This document shows, in pieces, positions 7,901-15,927 of a stretch of DNA of 19,465 nucleotides. The notes beneath the pieces were generated by a model. It was not told where the DNA came from. It made no database searches and saw only the letters and a program-made list of their open reading frames with translations. Position 1 is the stretch's first letter. The number at the start of each line of letters is the position of its first letter. Origin of the DNA: Betaproteobacteria bacterium HGW-Betaproteobacteria-8 (GTDB lineage: Bacteria > Pseudomonadota > Gammaproteobacteria > Burkholderiales > Methylophilaceae); contig PHCD01000026.1 of assembly GCA_002842135.1 (NCBI GenBank), positions 1-19,465 on the forward strand, written 5' to 3'. The position numbers and the translations under genes were made by a program.

Positions 7901-9858
7901 CTCTGAAGAGGACGGTAACACCGGTTGATTTTGACGACCTGTTCCTGGACGTGGACAAGATTGGTACGTTCCTCGAAGAGTTGACCGGGGAATCCACGGT
8001 CGGCCGTAAGGCAGATGAGGGTGCGGGACGTACCAGCAATCGTCGTGCGCAGTTCCTGCGTTTGCGCGCCGATGTGCTGGACAGGTTGATCAACGAGGCT
8101 GGTGAGATCAGTATTGCCCGTTCGCGGATGGAGCAGGAAATGCAGTCATTCAAGCATTTCTCGCTGGACCTGACCGAAAGTGTTTTCCGTCTGCGCAACT
8201 ACCTGCGTGAGCTGGAAATTGAAACCGAGAGCCAGATGCAGTCGCGCATGACGCTGCTGCAGGAAACGCAGGAAGCATTCGATCCGCTGGAGTTCGACCG
8301 TTTCACGCGTTTGCAGGAACTGACGCGCATGATGGCGGAGAGCGTCAACGACGTTTCAACTATCCAGAATGGTTTGTTGGGTAACCTGGATGAGACTGAA
8401 TCGGCACTGCAACAGCAGAACCGGATGAATCGCGAACTGCAGTACGGCCTGATGGATGTACGTATGGTGCCGTTCTCGGTCATCTCCGAGCGCCTGCACC
8501 GCATTGTCAGGCAGACTGCACATGAGCTGAAGAAGCCCGTTGAACTGACGATAGAAGGCGAATCCGTCGATATCGACCGCAGTGTGCTGGATAAAATTGG
8601 TGCGCCACTGGAGCATTTGTTAAGAAACTCGGTCGGCCATGGGATAGAAACTGTGGCTGAGCGCAAAAAACGCCGTAAGCCGGAGACTGGCAATGTACAG
8701 CTCAAGGTGAAGCGTGAGAATGACGAAATTATTATCACGGTCGCGGATGACGGCGCTGGTATCAACCTGGAGAAAGTGAGAGAGAAAGCCATTCAAAACG
8801 GCTTGATTCTGCCAGACCAGGAAACCAACGAGCAAAGCCTGATGGCGGTCATTTTTGAGCCGGGTTTTTCCACGGCTATCGATGTAACGCAGATTTCAGG
8901 TCGCGGTGTCGGTCTCGACGCTGTACGGGGCGATATTACAGGGCTGGGTGGCCGTATTGAAGTGATCAACTCACCGGAACATGGTGCGGTTTTCACCATT
9001 TACCTGCCAGTGACATTGTCTGTTGCTCAGGTGGTGCAGGTCAGGTCAGGTACACATTTGTATGCATTGCCATCCATTATGGTCGAGCAGTTGCAAAAAC
9101 TGAAGACTGTGCCATTGGCTGCGGCCTATGAGGCCAAGGCTATCCATTGGGCGGACAGGGATTATCCGATTCACTATTTCTCCAGGCTGATTGGCGAAGT
9201 TGACGCCGAGCCGGAGCAACTGGCCTATACCCCAATCCTGTTGTTGAGAAGCGGTACCAATCGTATCGCCTTGCACGTCGATGAGATTATCGGTAACCAG
9301 GAAGTTGTGATGAAACCCATCGGGCCGCAACTTGCCCGTGTGCCAGGTATTACCGGGGCGACTGTGATGGGTGACGGTAAAATCGTCTTGATTGTGAATC
9401 CAGTGCAGATGGCTAACCGGGAAGTGATTGTTGTCAGCCACGCCAAGATGCTGGAAGCAGAAGCGGCGATTGTCACCAAACCAACGGTGATGGTAGTGGA
9501 TGACTCATTGACCATGCGCAAGGTGCTGAGTCGCACACTGGAACGCGAAGGTTACACCGTTATCACGGCTAAGGACGGTATGGATGCCTTGCAACTGCTG
9601 CAGGAAAACAGGCCGGATATCATTCTGTTGGATATCGAAATGCCGCGTATGGATGGTTTTGAATTCGCCAGAAACGTGCGTGGCGATACCGAGACTGCGC
9701 GCATTCCAATTATTATGATTAGTTCACGTACAGCCGAGAAGCATCAAAGCCACGCAAAAGAAATCGGCGTGAATGCGTTCTTGGGTAAACCTGTGCAAGA
9801 TGATGATTTGCTTGCGGAAATTAATATCCAACTGGGTGAGGCGGCCGTCTCGGCATAA
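4927..9858 (+). CDS. pilL: Hybrid chemosensory histidine kinase PilL (ChpA-type CheA)
   Basis: A 1643-residue soluble CheA-type kinase. Three Hpt modules are recognisable: H646 (YHTLKGSGR), H790 (AHTLASNAG, lacking the usual Lys-Gly) and H964 (LHTLKGSAR). Two weaker related modules lie near 9-80 (H47) and 434-510 (Pro475 in the His position). The dimerisation region (about 1040-1200) is followed by the HATPase domain, with N-box N1234, G1 box DDGAG (1274-1278) and GRGVGLDAV (from 1325). A CheW-like domain covers about 1360-1490. The C-terminal receiver has D1525-D1526, D1569 and K1621. Pseudomonas ChpA is about 2470 residues with eight phosphotransfer modules, so this is a compact version. 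The GTG start at 4927 follows GGGG by five bases; nearby ATGs are out of frame. It should phosphorylate PilG and PilH. Confidence 0.93.
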   Translation: MAEEFDIGPLTWVKDEIDQALKSVLENLESFAANPGDTSVLRFSQTHLFQVSGALDMVGLQGCKRFCAEIEKVLAKLEKGNAPASAETIDVLKQAIHTLDHYLQRLLGGSPDTPMLLFPMLKTLSELHGESVAESELFFPDTSIRAPKNIPTDDIEEDKVPSLVGKQRVAFQTALLNWLKTSSAESLEAMREALENVQKTQKQAAQKTFWWLSSVFTEALAQPAIAGYGPVKLLCRQIDQQLRNLAQGGSKPGSNLLRDMLFYIAQSEPSTERIKQTKVLFELDTLLPSSGEADAALVELSDEDLLIFSNLKELVANLKNSWAAIAEGNKEELSVFLNQLGDAVIGSQKLSEPALPELFETLHGLSSAIQDEPEKYPERVYVEVAASLNLLQDIFADQQAFDRKTVQQMHEQIQHLRDILSGDVSAELISSHLDEGTLLAMAQQIKDALQLVEQSLDTFFRNPADRDVLKAVSKPLDQVVAAFDMLDMPIPTRIASASARLVEHFHEKPALSKESEQQQFELVAESLSMLGFFVDEFPRMRPEALAALDAALSRLETALESQAVEDTAAVADEAPVAAESIPAGTAQPQVEKTESKPAVRIVDPEILEIFIAEAEEVLASVAQHLQALRVNSTDREALAEVRRGYHTLKGSGRTVGLDALGEIAWAVEKLLNLVIENGVVPSANQLAFVEKTSAAFSSWVAELQEKGACEPEFKAWQTEAQALEAESSKQKPAAEAAEVLIGGTRKISRALFNIFLGEAKQHLETLKAEHVKLESNPTGLPSSTLIRSAHTLASNAGATGFKSISDLSRALENWLDIFPGEWEAKSLTLLGNVVKSLADMMEKVEALVEPKRATALLTALKKATEKAGLSAATEAPAQVAVESELAATPEETVVPPEEIVAQVEIEQADVGDSIVVSSPLDQELLTIFTEEARELIPQIGNELRAWRRAPDESNHPDALQRALHTLKGSARMAGQAELGNVVHNMEDRVIQSLKRTVTPVDFDDLFLDVDKIGTFLEELTGESTVGRKADEGAGRTSNRRAQFLRLRADVLDRLINEAGEISIARSRMEQEMQSFKHFSLDLTESVFRLRNYLRELEIETESQMQSRMTLLQETQEAFDPLEFDRFTRLQELTRMMAESVNDVSTIQNGLLGNLDETESALQQQNRMNRELQYGLMDVRMVPFSVISERLHRIVRQTAHELKKPVELTIEGESVDIDRSVLDKIGAPLEHLLRNSVGHGIETVAERKKRRKPETGNVQLKVKRENDEIIITVADDGAGINLEKVREKAIQNGLILPDQETNEQSLMAVIFEPGFSTAIDVTQISGRGVGLDAVRGDITGLGGRIEVINSPEHGAVFTIYLPVTLSVAQVVQVRSGTHLYALPSIMVEQLQKLKTVPLAAAYEAKAIHWADRDYPIHYFSRLIGEVDAEPEQLAYTPILLLRSGTNRIALHVDEIIGNQEVVMKPIGPQLARVPGITGATVMGDGKIVLIVNPVQMANREVIVVSHAKMLEAEAAIVTKPTVMVVDDSLTMRKVLSRTLEREGYTVITAKDGMDALQLLQENRPDIILLDIEMPRMDGFEFARNVRGDTETARIPIIMISSRTAEKHQSHAKEIGVNAFLGKPVQDDDLLAEINIQLGEAAVSA

Positions 9859-9976
9859 CTGGTTGAGCACTGGCTGGCAAACATGCAGGCAGCTAGTGTA
9901 TTGATTTAATGCGGGATTAAATTCCTTGTCTGGTAAGCGGCTACTAGCTAGCCCTAATCAGGTAAAATTAGGCCGT
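9859..9976 (+). other. pilL-dnaE intergenic region with three small inverted repeats
   Basis: Three palindromes follow one another. CACTGGCTG (9868-9876) with CAGCTAGTG (9890-9898) pairs 8/9 around 13 nt. ATTTAAT (9904-9910) with ATTAAAT (9916-9922) is perfect over 7 bp. GGCTA (9939-9943) with TAGCC (9949-9953) is perfect over 5 bp. The first is followed by the loosely T-rich TATTGATTT and may terminate the pil operon. A TAAAAT at 9963-9968 resembles a -10 box but sits too close to the dnaE start and lacks a -35 partner. Confidence 0.35.
9868..9907 (+). terminator. Possible terminator of the pil operon
   Basis: An imperfect 9-bp stem, CACTGGCTG/CAGCTAGTG, begins 10 bases after the pilL stop and is followed by TATTGATTT. 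The T-run is broken and the loop is long (13 nt), so this is a weak intrinsic terminator at best. Its position between a signalling operon and dnaE is the main argument for it. Confidence 0.3.
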
Positions 9977-12900
9977 ATGCAACAACCCTCATTCATTCAT
10001 CTGCGATGCCACAGTGAGTACTCCATTGTAGACGGCACTGTGCGTATCGACGACTACGTAGAGCATGCAGTTGCTGACCTGATGCCTGCATTGGCATTGA
10101 CTGACCTCAGCAATCTGTTTGGTGCGGTCAAATTCTACAAGGAAGCACGCAGTCAGGGTGTCAAGGCTATTCTTGGCTGCGACCTCTGGCTGGAAAACGA
10201 AGCCAATCGCGATCAGCCATCCCGTATCTTGCTGTTGTGCCAGACCCAGGCCGGCTATCTCAAGCTGTGTCAGTTATTGACGCAGGCTTACCTGCATAAC
10301 CAGTATCGAGGCAGGGCGGAAATCAAACGCGCATGGCTGGAAGCGTCGGGAACGGATGGCCTGATAATGCTTTCGGGCGCCATGGCGGGTGATGTCGGTC
10401 AGGCCTTGTTGCAGTCAAATTCCGAATTGGCGCGCCAATATGCGCTGGAGTGGTCCAGACTTTTTCCTGACCGTTTCTATGTCGAACTGCAGCGTTGTGA
10501 CCATGCCCAGCAGGAGCAGTATGTTGGCCGCGCCATGGCGCTTGCCGCCGAACTGCAGTTGCCTGTGGTTGCTACGCATCCAATTCAGTTCATTGAGGCC
10601 GACGATTTCAAGGCGCATGAAGCGCGCGTATGCATCTCGGAAGGCTATGTGCTGGCCGACAAGCGCCGCCCGCAGCATTTTAGCCCAGACCAGTACTTCA
10701 AGACCCAGGCGGAGATGGGGGCACTGTTCGCCGATATTCCTTCTGCCTTGAGCAATAGTGTGGAGATTGCCAAACGCTGCAACCTTACCTTGACCCTGGG
10801 CAAGAATTATTTGCCGCAGTTCCCAACTCCCAATGGCGAGAGCCTGGATGATTACCTGGCTTTGCAGGCACGTAACGGCCTGGAGCGGCGTTTGGAAGTG
10901 TTGTACCCCGATCCTGAAATGCGCGAGGCGAAACGTCCTGAATACCTGCAGCGACTGGAATTCGAGGTTGAAATCATCATCCAGATGGGTTTCCCCGGCT
11001 ATTTCCTGATTGTGGCGGACTTTATCAACTGGGCCAAAAACAATGGCGTGCCGGTAGGACCTGGCCGTGGCTCTGGTGCGGGCTCAGTTGTCGCTTACAG
11101 CCTCGGTATTACCGACCTTGATCCTTTGCGGTATGCCCTGCTGTTCGAGCGCTTTCTCAATCCGGAACGGGTTTCCATGCCTGACTTCGATATCGACTTC
11201 TGCCAGGAAGGCCGCGATCGGGTTATTGATTATGTGAAGAAGAAATATGGTCTGGATGCGGTCTCCCAGATCGCCACTTTCGGGACCATGGCGGCCAAGG
11301 CTGTGATTCGTGACGTCGGTCGCGTGCTGGACCTGCCGTTCAATTTTGTCGACGGCATTGCCAAGCTGATTCCGAATGAACTAGGCATTACCTTGCCCAC
11401 GGCCATGGAAAAAGAGCCGCAGCTGCAGGAGCGTTTTGAACAGGAAGAAGAAGTCAGGGAGCTGATGGAGCTTGCCCTTCGGCTGGAAGGCTTGACTCGT
11501 AACGTCGGTATGCATGCCGGCGGCGTGCTGATTTCGCCCGGCAAGATTTCCGATTTCTCGCCGATTTATTGTCAGGCGGGCGGTGAGAGTCTGGTCAGTC
11601 AGTATGACAAGGATGACGTTGAGGCGGTCGGCTTGGTCAAGTTCGACTTTCTCGGTCTGCGGACACTGACGATTCTCGATATGGCGCTGGTCAATGCCAA
11701 CCGGCAGCGGGCCGCGCAAGGACTTCCACCGCTATCGTTTGAAACCCTGCCGCTCGACGACAAGCCTACGTTCGACCTGTTGAAGGCAGCGAATACCACA
11801 GCCGTGTTCCAGCTGGAATCGCGCGGCATGAAGGACATGCTGAAGCAGGCCAAGCCTGACGTCTTCGAGGACATCATCGCGCTGGTCGCGCTTTACCGGC
11901 CAGGTCCGATGGACTTGATCCCGGACTTCTGCCGACGCAAGCATGGGCTACAACGGGTTGAGTATCCGCATCCTGCAACCGAAGCTGTGCTGAAAGAGAC
12001 CTATGGCATCATGGTATATCAGGAGCAGGTGATGCAGATCGCCCAGGTTGTCGCTGGCTATAGTCTGGGTGGTGCGGACTTGCTGCGTCGGGCCATGGGT
12101 AAAAAGAAGAAAGAGGAGATGGATGCGCAGCGCTCCATCTTCGTCGAAGGGGCTGTGAAGAACGGCACACCGGCCCGTCAGGCAGAGGAAGTATTTGACC
12201 TGATGGAGAAGTTCGCCAGCTACGGTTTCAACAAGTCACATGCTGCAGCCTATGCGCTGGTCGCCTATCATACGGCCTACCTCAAGGCGCATTATCCCGC
12301 TGCATTCCTGGCAGCCTCCATGTCTGCAGACATGAATAATACCGATAGCGTGCATATCTTTTACGACGATTGCGTGCAGAACGGTATAGAGATGTTGCCA
12401 CCGGACATCAACCAGAGCGGTTTCCGTTTTCAGCCCGTCAATGACAAACAGATCCTGTATGGTTTGGGCGCGGTGAAGGGCACCGGCCTGGCTGCCATCG
12501 AGCTGATACTGGCTGCCAGGGAAGCGGATGGCCCATTCAAGGATCTGTTCGATTTCTGCCAGAGGCTGGACCTGCGCAAGGTCAATCGCCGGGTGATAGA
12601 GTCGTTGATTCGCGCCGGTGCTTTTGACAAGCTGCAACCTAACCGTGCCGCCTTGCTGGCGGGTGTCAGCCTTGCTATTAGTGCGGCAGAGCAGAGCGGG
12701 GCAGCCAGCGGGCAGGACAGCCTGTTTGGCGCACTTTCGGATAGTGTCGCGCATGTGCTGCCAGAAGTGGATGTGTGGAGCGATGCAGAGCGCTTGCAGC
12801 AGGAGAAAGCGGCGTTGGGCTTCTATCTTAGCGGCCATCCCTATCTGGGTTACCAGAAGGAGCTTTCAAGCTTTGTGCGCGGTAACCTGGCCTCCCTAGC

Positions 12901-13426
12901 GCCGCAGGATCAGCCGCAGCTGCTGGCGGGAGTGGTCACAGGTATTCGCATCCGCATGACCAGCCGCGGGAAAATGGCGATAGTGACCCTGGACGATACA
13001 TCTGCGCGTATCGAGATTGTAGTGGGCAATGAACTGCTCAACCAGAATGCGCATCTGGTTAAAGAGGATATGCTGCTGATCGTCGAAGGGCGTGTCAGTA
13101 ACGATGATTTCAGCGGTGGAATCCGGGTCAATGCGCGCAAGCTTTACAACTTGTCGGCGGCAAGAAGTGCCCATGCCAGCATGTTGAAGATATCCTGTAA
13201 TGGCCAGTCCGATGCAAGGAAACTGAGAGAGATTCTTGCGCCTTATTGCCGTCGTGAAGCATCTGATGAACGTAGAGGCTGTGCCGTCAAGGTTGAATAT
13301 CATAATGACGGTGCGCGTGTTGAACTGATGCTGGGCGACTCCTGGCGTGTCGAGTTGCATGATGACCTGCTTTCCGGGTTGCGCCGATGGCTGAGTGAAG
13401 ACAATGTACGGGTACTCTACAACTAG
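9977..13426 (+). CDS. dnaE: DNA polymerase III alpha subunit (replicative polymerase)
   Basis: A 1149-residue DnaE-type C-family polymerase, close to the usual length of about 1150-1160. It begins with a PHP domain (FIHLRCHSEYSIVDG, residues 6-20). The catalytic palm has PDFDIDFC with D403 and D405, at the same positions as in E. coli, and the third aspartate D557 in KFDFLGLRT. Later come the fingers, a helix-hairpin-helix region and a C-terminal OB fold (about 985-1060, GVVTGIRIRMTSRGKMA). It catalyses chromosome replication as the core subunit with epsilon and theta and binds the beta clamp. The ATG at 9977 is preferred over the in-frame TTG at 9926 because it aligns with the DnaE N-terminus; the ribosome site is weak (TTAGG). 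It precedes accA by 91 bases. Confidence 0.96.
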   Translation: MQQPSFIHLRCHSEYSIVDGTVRIDDYVEHAVADLMPALALTDLSNLFGAVKFYKEARSQGVKAILGCDLWLENEANRDQPSRILLLCQTQAGYLKLCQLLTQAYLHNQYRGRAEIKRAWLEASGTDGLIMLSGAMAGDVGQALLQSNSELARQYALEWSRLFPDRFYVELQRCDHAQQEQYVGRAMALAAELQLPVVATHPIQFIEADDFKAHEARVCISEGYVLADKRRPQHFSPDQYFKTQAEMGALFADIPSALSNSVEIAKRCNLTLTLGKNYLPQFPTPNGESLDDYLALQARNGLERRLEVLYPDPEMREAKRPEYLQRLEFEVEIIIQMGFPGYFLIVADFINWAKNNGVPVGPGRGSGAGSVVAYSLGITDLDPLRYALLFERFLNPERVSMPDFDIDFCQEGRDRVIDYVKKKYGLDAVSQIATFGTMAAKAVIRDVGRVLDLPFNFVDGIAKLIPNELGITLPTAMEKEPQLQERFEQEEEVRELMELALRLEGLTRNVGMHAGGVLISPGKISDFSPIYCQAGGESLVSQYDKDDVEAVGLVKFDFLGLRTLTILDMALVNANRQRAAQGLPPLSFETLPLDDKPTFDLLKAANTTAVFQLESRGMKDMLKQAKPDVFEDIIALVALYRPGPMDLIPDFCRRKHGLQRVEYPHPATEAVLKETYGIMVYQEQVMQIAQVVAGYSLGGADLLRRAMGKKKKEEMDAQRSIFVEGAVKNGTPARQAEEVFDLMEKFASYGFNKSHAAAYALVAYHTAYLKAHYPAAFLAASMSADMNNTDSVHIFYDDCVQNGIEMLPPDINQSGFRFQPVNDKQILYGLGAVKGTGLAAIELILAAREADGPFKDLFDFCQRLDLRKVNRRVIESLIRAGAFDKLQPNRAALLAGVSLAISAAEQSGAASGQDSLFGALSDSVAHVLPEVDVWSDAERLQQEKAALGFYLSGHPYLGYQKELSSFVRGNLASLAPQDQPQLLAGVVTGIRIRMTSRGKMAIVTLDDTSARIEIVVGNELLNQNAHLVKEDMLLIVEGRVSNDDFSGGIRVNARKLYNLSAARSAHASMLKISCNGQSDARKLREILAPYCRREASDERRGCAVKVEYHNDGARVELMLGDSWRVELHDDLLSGLRRWLSEDNVRVLYN

Positions 13427-13459
13427 GCTTCGAGGACACTGAAATTTGCAGATTTAGAG

Positions 13460-13489
13460 TTACAGGCCCTGACCTGAATCCACTATAAT
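13460..13489 (+). promoter_or_regulatory. Candidate accA promoter
   Basis: A perfect -10 box TATAAT (13484-13489) lies 28 bases upstream of the accA start. The best -35 at 18-bp spacing is TTACAG (13460-13465), which matches poorly. The -10 match is strong enough to suggest that accA-tilS has its own start point in the dnaE-accA gap, besides any read-through from dnaE. Confidence 0.45.
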
Positions 13490-13517
13490 TCGTGATATCC
13501 GCATTAAAGGTACATCT

Positions 13518-14486
13518 ATGAAAACCAGTTTTCTGGAATTTGAACAACCGATCGCCGAACTGGAAGCAAAAATCGAGGAACTGCGCTATATGCAGGAAGA
13601 CTCTGCCGTCGATATTTCCGAGGAAATCGGCCGTCTGCAGGAAAAGAACCAGTCGATGACCAAGGACATCTACGGCAAACTTACTGCCTGGCAGATTTCC
13701 CAGGTTGCCCGTCATCCGCAACGTCCCTATACCCTGGATTACATTCAGGGTCTGTTTACCGATTTTGAGGAACTGCACGGCGACCGTGCTTTTTCTGATG
13801 ACGCAGCAATCGTCGGTGGTATGGCCAGGTTTGAAGGCCAACCGGTGATGGTGATTGGTCACCAGAAGGGGCGCGATGTTAAAGAACGCCAATATCGCAA
13901 CTTCGGCATGCCGCGTCCGGAGGGTTATCGTAAGGCCCTGCGCCTGTACCGTCTGGCTGAAAAGTTCGGTCTGCCCATCATTACCCTGATTGATACGCCG
14001 GGAGCTTATCCGGGCATTGGTGCCGAAGAGCGTGGCCAGTCCGAGGCTATTGCCCGCAATCTGTATGTGATGGCTGAATTGAAGACACCTATCATTGGGG
14101 TCATTATTGGCGAAGGTGGCTCAGGCGGCGCATTGGCCCTGGGTGTTGTCGACCACCTGATGATGCTGCAATACTCGACCTATTCCGTGATTTCACCCGA
14201 GGGGTGCGCTTCGATCCTGTGGAAGAGTGCTGACAAGGCCTCTATTGCCGCCGAGACGCTGGCGATCACCTCCAGCCGGTTGAAGACCATGGGCCTGGTT
14301 GATCGTGTGGTTACCGAACCTTTGGGTGGTGCGCACCGTGACCCGGAAGCGATGATGCAAACCTTGCGCAGGGCATTGACTGATGAACTGGGCAGGTTGC
14401 AGGTAAAATCGATTCCCAACCTGCTGGAAGCTCGTATCGACAAGCTCATGAGCTACGGCAAATTCAAAGAGGTCGCCAGCAAGTAA
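13518..14486 (+). CDS. accA: Acetyl-CoA carboxylase carboxyltransferase subunit alpha
   Basis: A 322-residue protein matching AccA length (E. coli 319). The N-terminal helix ([19 protein letters not shown]) leads into the carboxyltransferase fold. Conserved features are GHQKGRD at about 114-120, [15 protein letters not shown] at 129-143, [20 protein letters not shown] at 158-177 and the oxyanion-hole glycines of [12 protein letters not shown] at 198-209. With AccD it moves the carboxyl group from carboxybiotin on AccB to acetyl-CoA, giving malonyl-CoA for fatty-acid synthesis. The ATG follows AAAGG by seven bases. The dnaE-accA pairing is widespread in Proteobacteria. tilS starts 40 bases after its stop, apparently in the same transcript. 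Confidence 0.96.
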   Translation: MKTSFLEFEQPIAELEAKIEELRYMQEDSAVDISEEIGRLQEKNQSMTKDIYGKLTAWQISQVARHPQRPYTLDYIQGLFTDFEELHGDRAFSDDAAIVGGMARFEGQPVMVIGHQKGRDVKERQYRNFGMPRPEGYRKALRLYRLAEKFGLPIITLIDTPGAYPGIGAEERGQSEAIARNLYVMAELKTPIIGVIIGEGGSGGALALGVVDHLMMLQYSTYSVISPEGCASILWKSADKASIAAETLAITSSRLKTMGLVDRVVTEPLGGAHRDPEAMMQTLRRALTDELGRLQVKSIPNLLEARIDKLMSYGKFKEVASK

Positions 14487-14526
14487 TGTCCCGGCTAACT
14501 GTTGTATTAGCAGGCTGAATCTTGGT

Positions 14527-15912
14527 TTGTCTAAGCAGCGCGATTCCACTGTAAGGCAAAAAGCGCGAGCGCAAGCCGTAGATTCGGCTGTCAATCAGCT
14601 TTCTGCCAAACTGGCCGATTACATCGGTAGCACGGTTGAACCCGGCCAGCATCTCCTGCTGGCATTCAGCGGTGGTCTCGATTCGTGTGTGCTGCTGCAT
14701 CTTCTCGCCGAACATCGTTCGGCTCTTGGGTTTGAGCTACAGGCGATGCATGTGCATCATGGATTGAGTCCAAACGCCGACGATTGGGCCACCTTCTGTA
14801 AGCAAACCTGTACACACCTGAATATACCCTTGCAAATCGTCCATGTTGAGGTTGCCCAGGATGGCGGTACCGGTATCGAGGCTGCTGCACGTCAGGCGCG
14901 CTATCAGGCCTTGTTTGGTGCAAAGGCCGATTACATCGTCCTTGCCCACCATCAGGATGACCAGGCTGAAACTTTGTTGCTGCAGTTGTTCCGTGGCTCT
15001 GGCGTCAAGGGTCTGGCTGCAATGGCCATGATGGACAAGAAACGCCGCCTGTTACGTCCACTGCTTGATACCTCCCGTGAAGAGTTGCTGCAATACGCTA
15101 CAGCTCGCCGATTGAGCTGGATCGAGGATGAGAGCAATCTGGACCGTCGCTATGACCGCAACTATCTGCGACACGATCTTATGCCCTTGATCGAAGCCAG
15201 ATTCAAAAGCGCAAAAAAGGTGTTGGCAAGAACTGCCGGACATATGGCGGAGAGCGCCGGCCTGCTGGATGACCTGGCTCAGATTGACGCGGCTTGTAGT
15301 GGCTTGTCCCTGCGGGAAATCCGGCAAAGGCTGCCGCTGGATTGCCTGCAAAGGCTGAGTTTGCCGCGGGGCCGTAACCTGCTACGCTGGTGGTTGTCTT
15401 TGAACCAACTGGATATGCCGAATGCAGCACGTTTGGAAGAAATGCTTAATCAGCTGCTGAGCGCGCGCGCCGATGCCGTCATCAGTGTCAAAATCAGTTC
15501 TGATGCGCATTTGAGGCGATTCCGGAATGAGGTGTATGTCGAATATCGTTGCGACAGTTCACCTTTCTCTCTGTTGTGGTCAGGCCAGCCGCAGTTGGTA
15601 CTGCCGGATGGCAGCCGCCTGACTTTCGAGAAAAGAACCGGCCAGGGCCTGGCCTCTGAACGGCTGGGCATTGATAAACTGAGAATTGCCAGCCGCGAAG
15701 GTGGTGAGCGATTCAAGCCGGATGCACAAAGACCTACACGTACCCTGAAGCATCTGTTACAGGAAGCGGAAATTCCGCCCTGGGAACGTCAAAAACTGCC
15801 GCTGATCTATCTGGATGACGAGCTGGCACTAGTGCCCGGTATAGGCGTCACGGCCAATATGCAGGCGCAAGCAGGTGAAACTGGCCTGGTGATCGAGTGG
15901 CATACGGACTGA
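14527..15912 (+). CDS. tilS: tRNA(Ile)-lysidine synthase TilS
   Basis: A 461-residue N-type ATP pyrophosphatase that attaches lysine to C34 of tRNA-Ile(CAU), switching its decoding from AUG to AUA. The P-loop is LLAFSGGLDS (residues 44-53), and other family motifs are MHVHHGLSPNADDW (74-87), LAHHQDDQAET (139-149) and RNYLRHDLMP (211-220). The C-terminal domain contains GGERFKPDAQRPTRTLKHLL and the closing LALVPGIGV segment. The start is uncertain. TTG at 14527 gives a plausible 43-residue lead-in, but its nearest ribosome-site-like AGG is 12 bases away. The frame stays open upstream through the accA stop region without an ATG or GTG. The gene ends 15 bases before the convergent tesA stop. Confidence 0.94.
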   Translation: MSKQRDSTVRQKARAQAVDSAVNQLSAKLADYIGSTVEPGQHLLLAFSGGLDSCVLLHLLAEHRSALGFELQAMHVHHGLSPNADDWATFCKQTCTHLNIPLQIVHVEVAQDGGTGIEAAARQARYQALFGAKADYIVLAHHQDDQAETLLLQLFRGSGVKGLAAMAMMDKKRRLLRPLLDTSREELLQYATARRLSWIEDESNLDRRYDRNYLRHDLMPLIEARFKSAKKVLARTAGHMAESAGLLDDLAQIDAACSGLSLREIRQRLPLDCLQRLSLPRGRNLLRWWLSLNQLDMPNAARLEEMLNQLLSARADAVISVKISSDAHLRRFRNEVYVEYRCDSSPFSLLWSGQPQLVLPDGSRLTFEKRTGQGLASERLGIDKLRIASREGGERFKPDAQRPTRTLKHLLQEAEIPPWERQKLPLIYLDDELALVPGIGVTANMQAQAGETGLVIEWHTD

Positions 15913-15927
15913 GTTGATCCGGTCTGC

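Noticed and set aside
9926..9976. Longer dnaE from TTG at 9926
   Set aside because: The extra 17 residues do not fit the DnaE N-terminus, which begins just before the PHP motif. The ATG at 9977 also puts the catalytic aspartates at 403 and 405, as in E. coli.
15913..15927. Possible shared terminator between convergent tilS and tesA
   Set aside because: The gap is only 15 bases and contains no stem-loop or T-run. If termination occurs it is inside the opposing genes or Rho-dependent.
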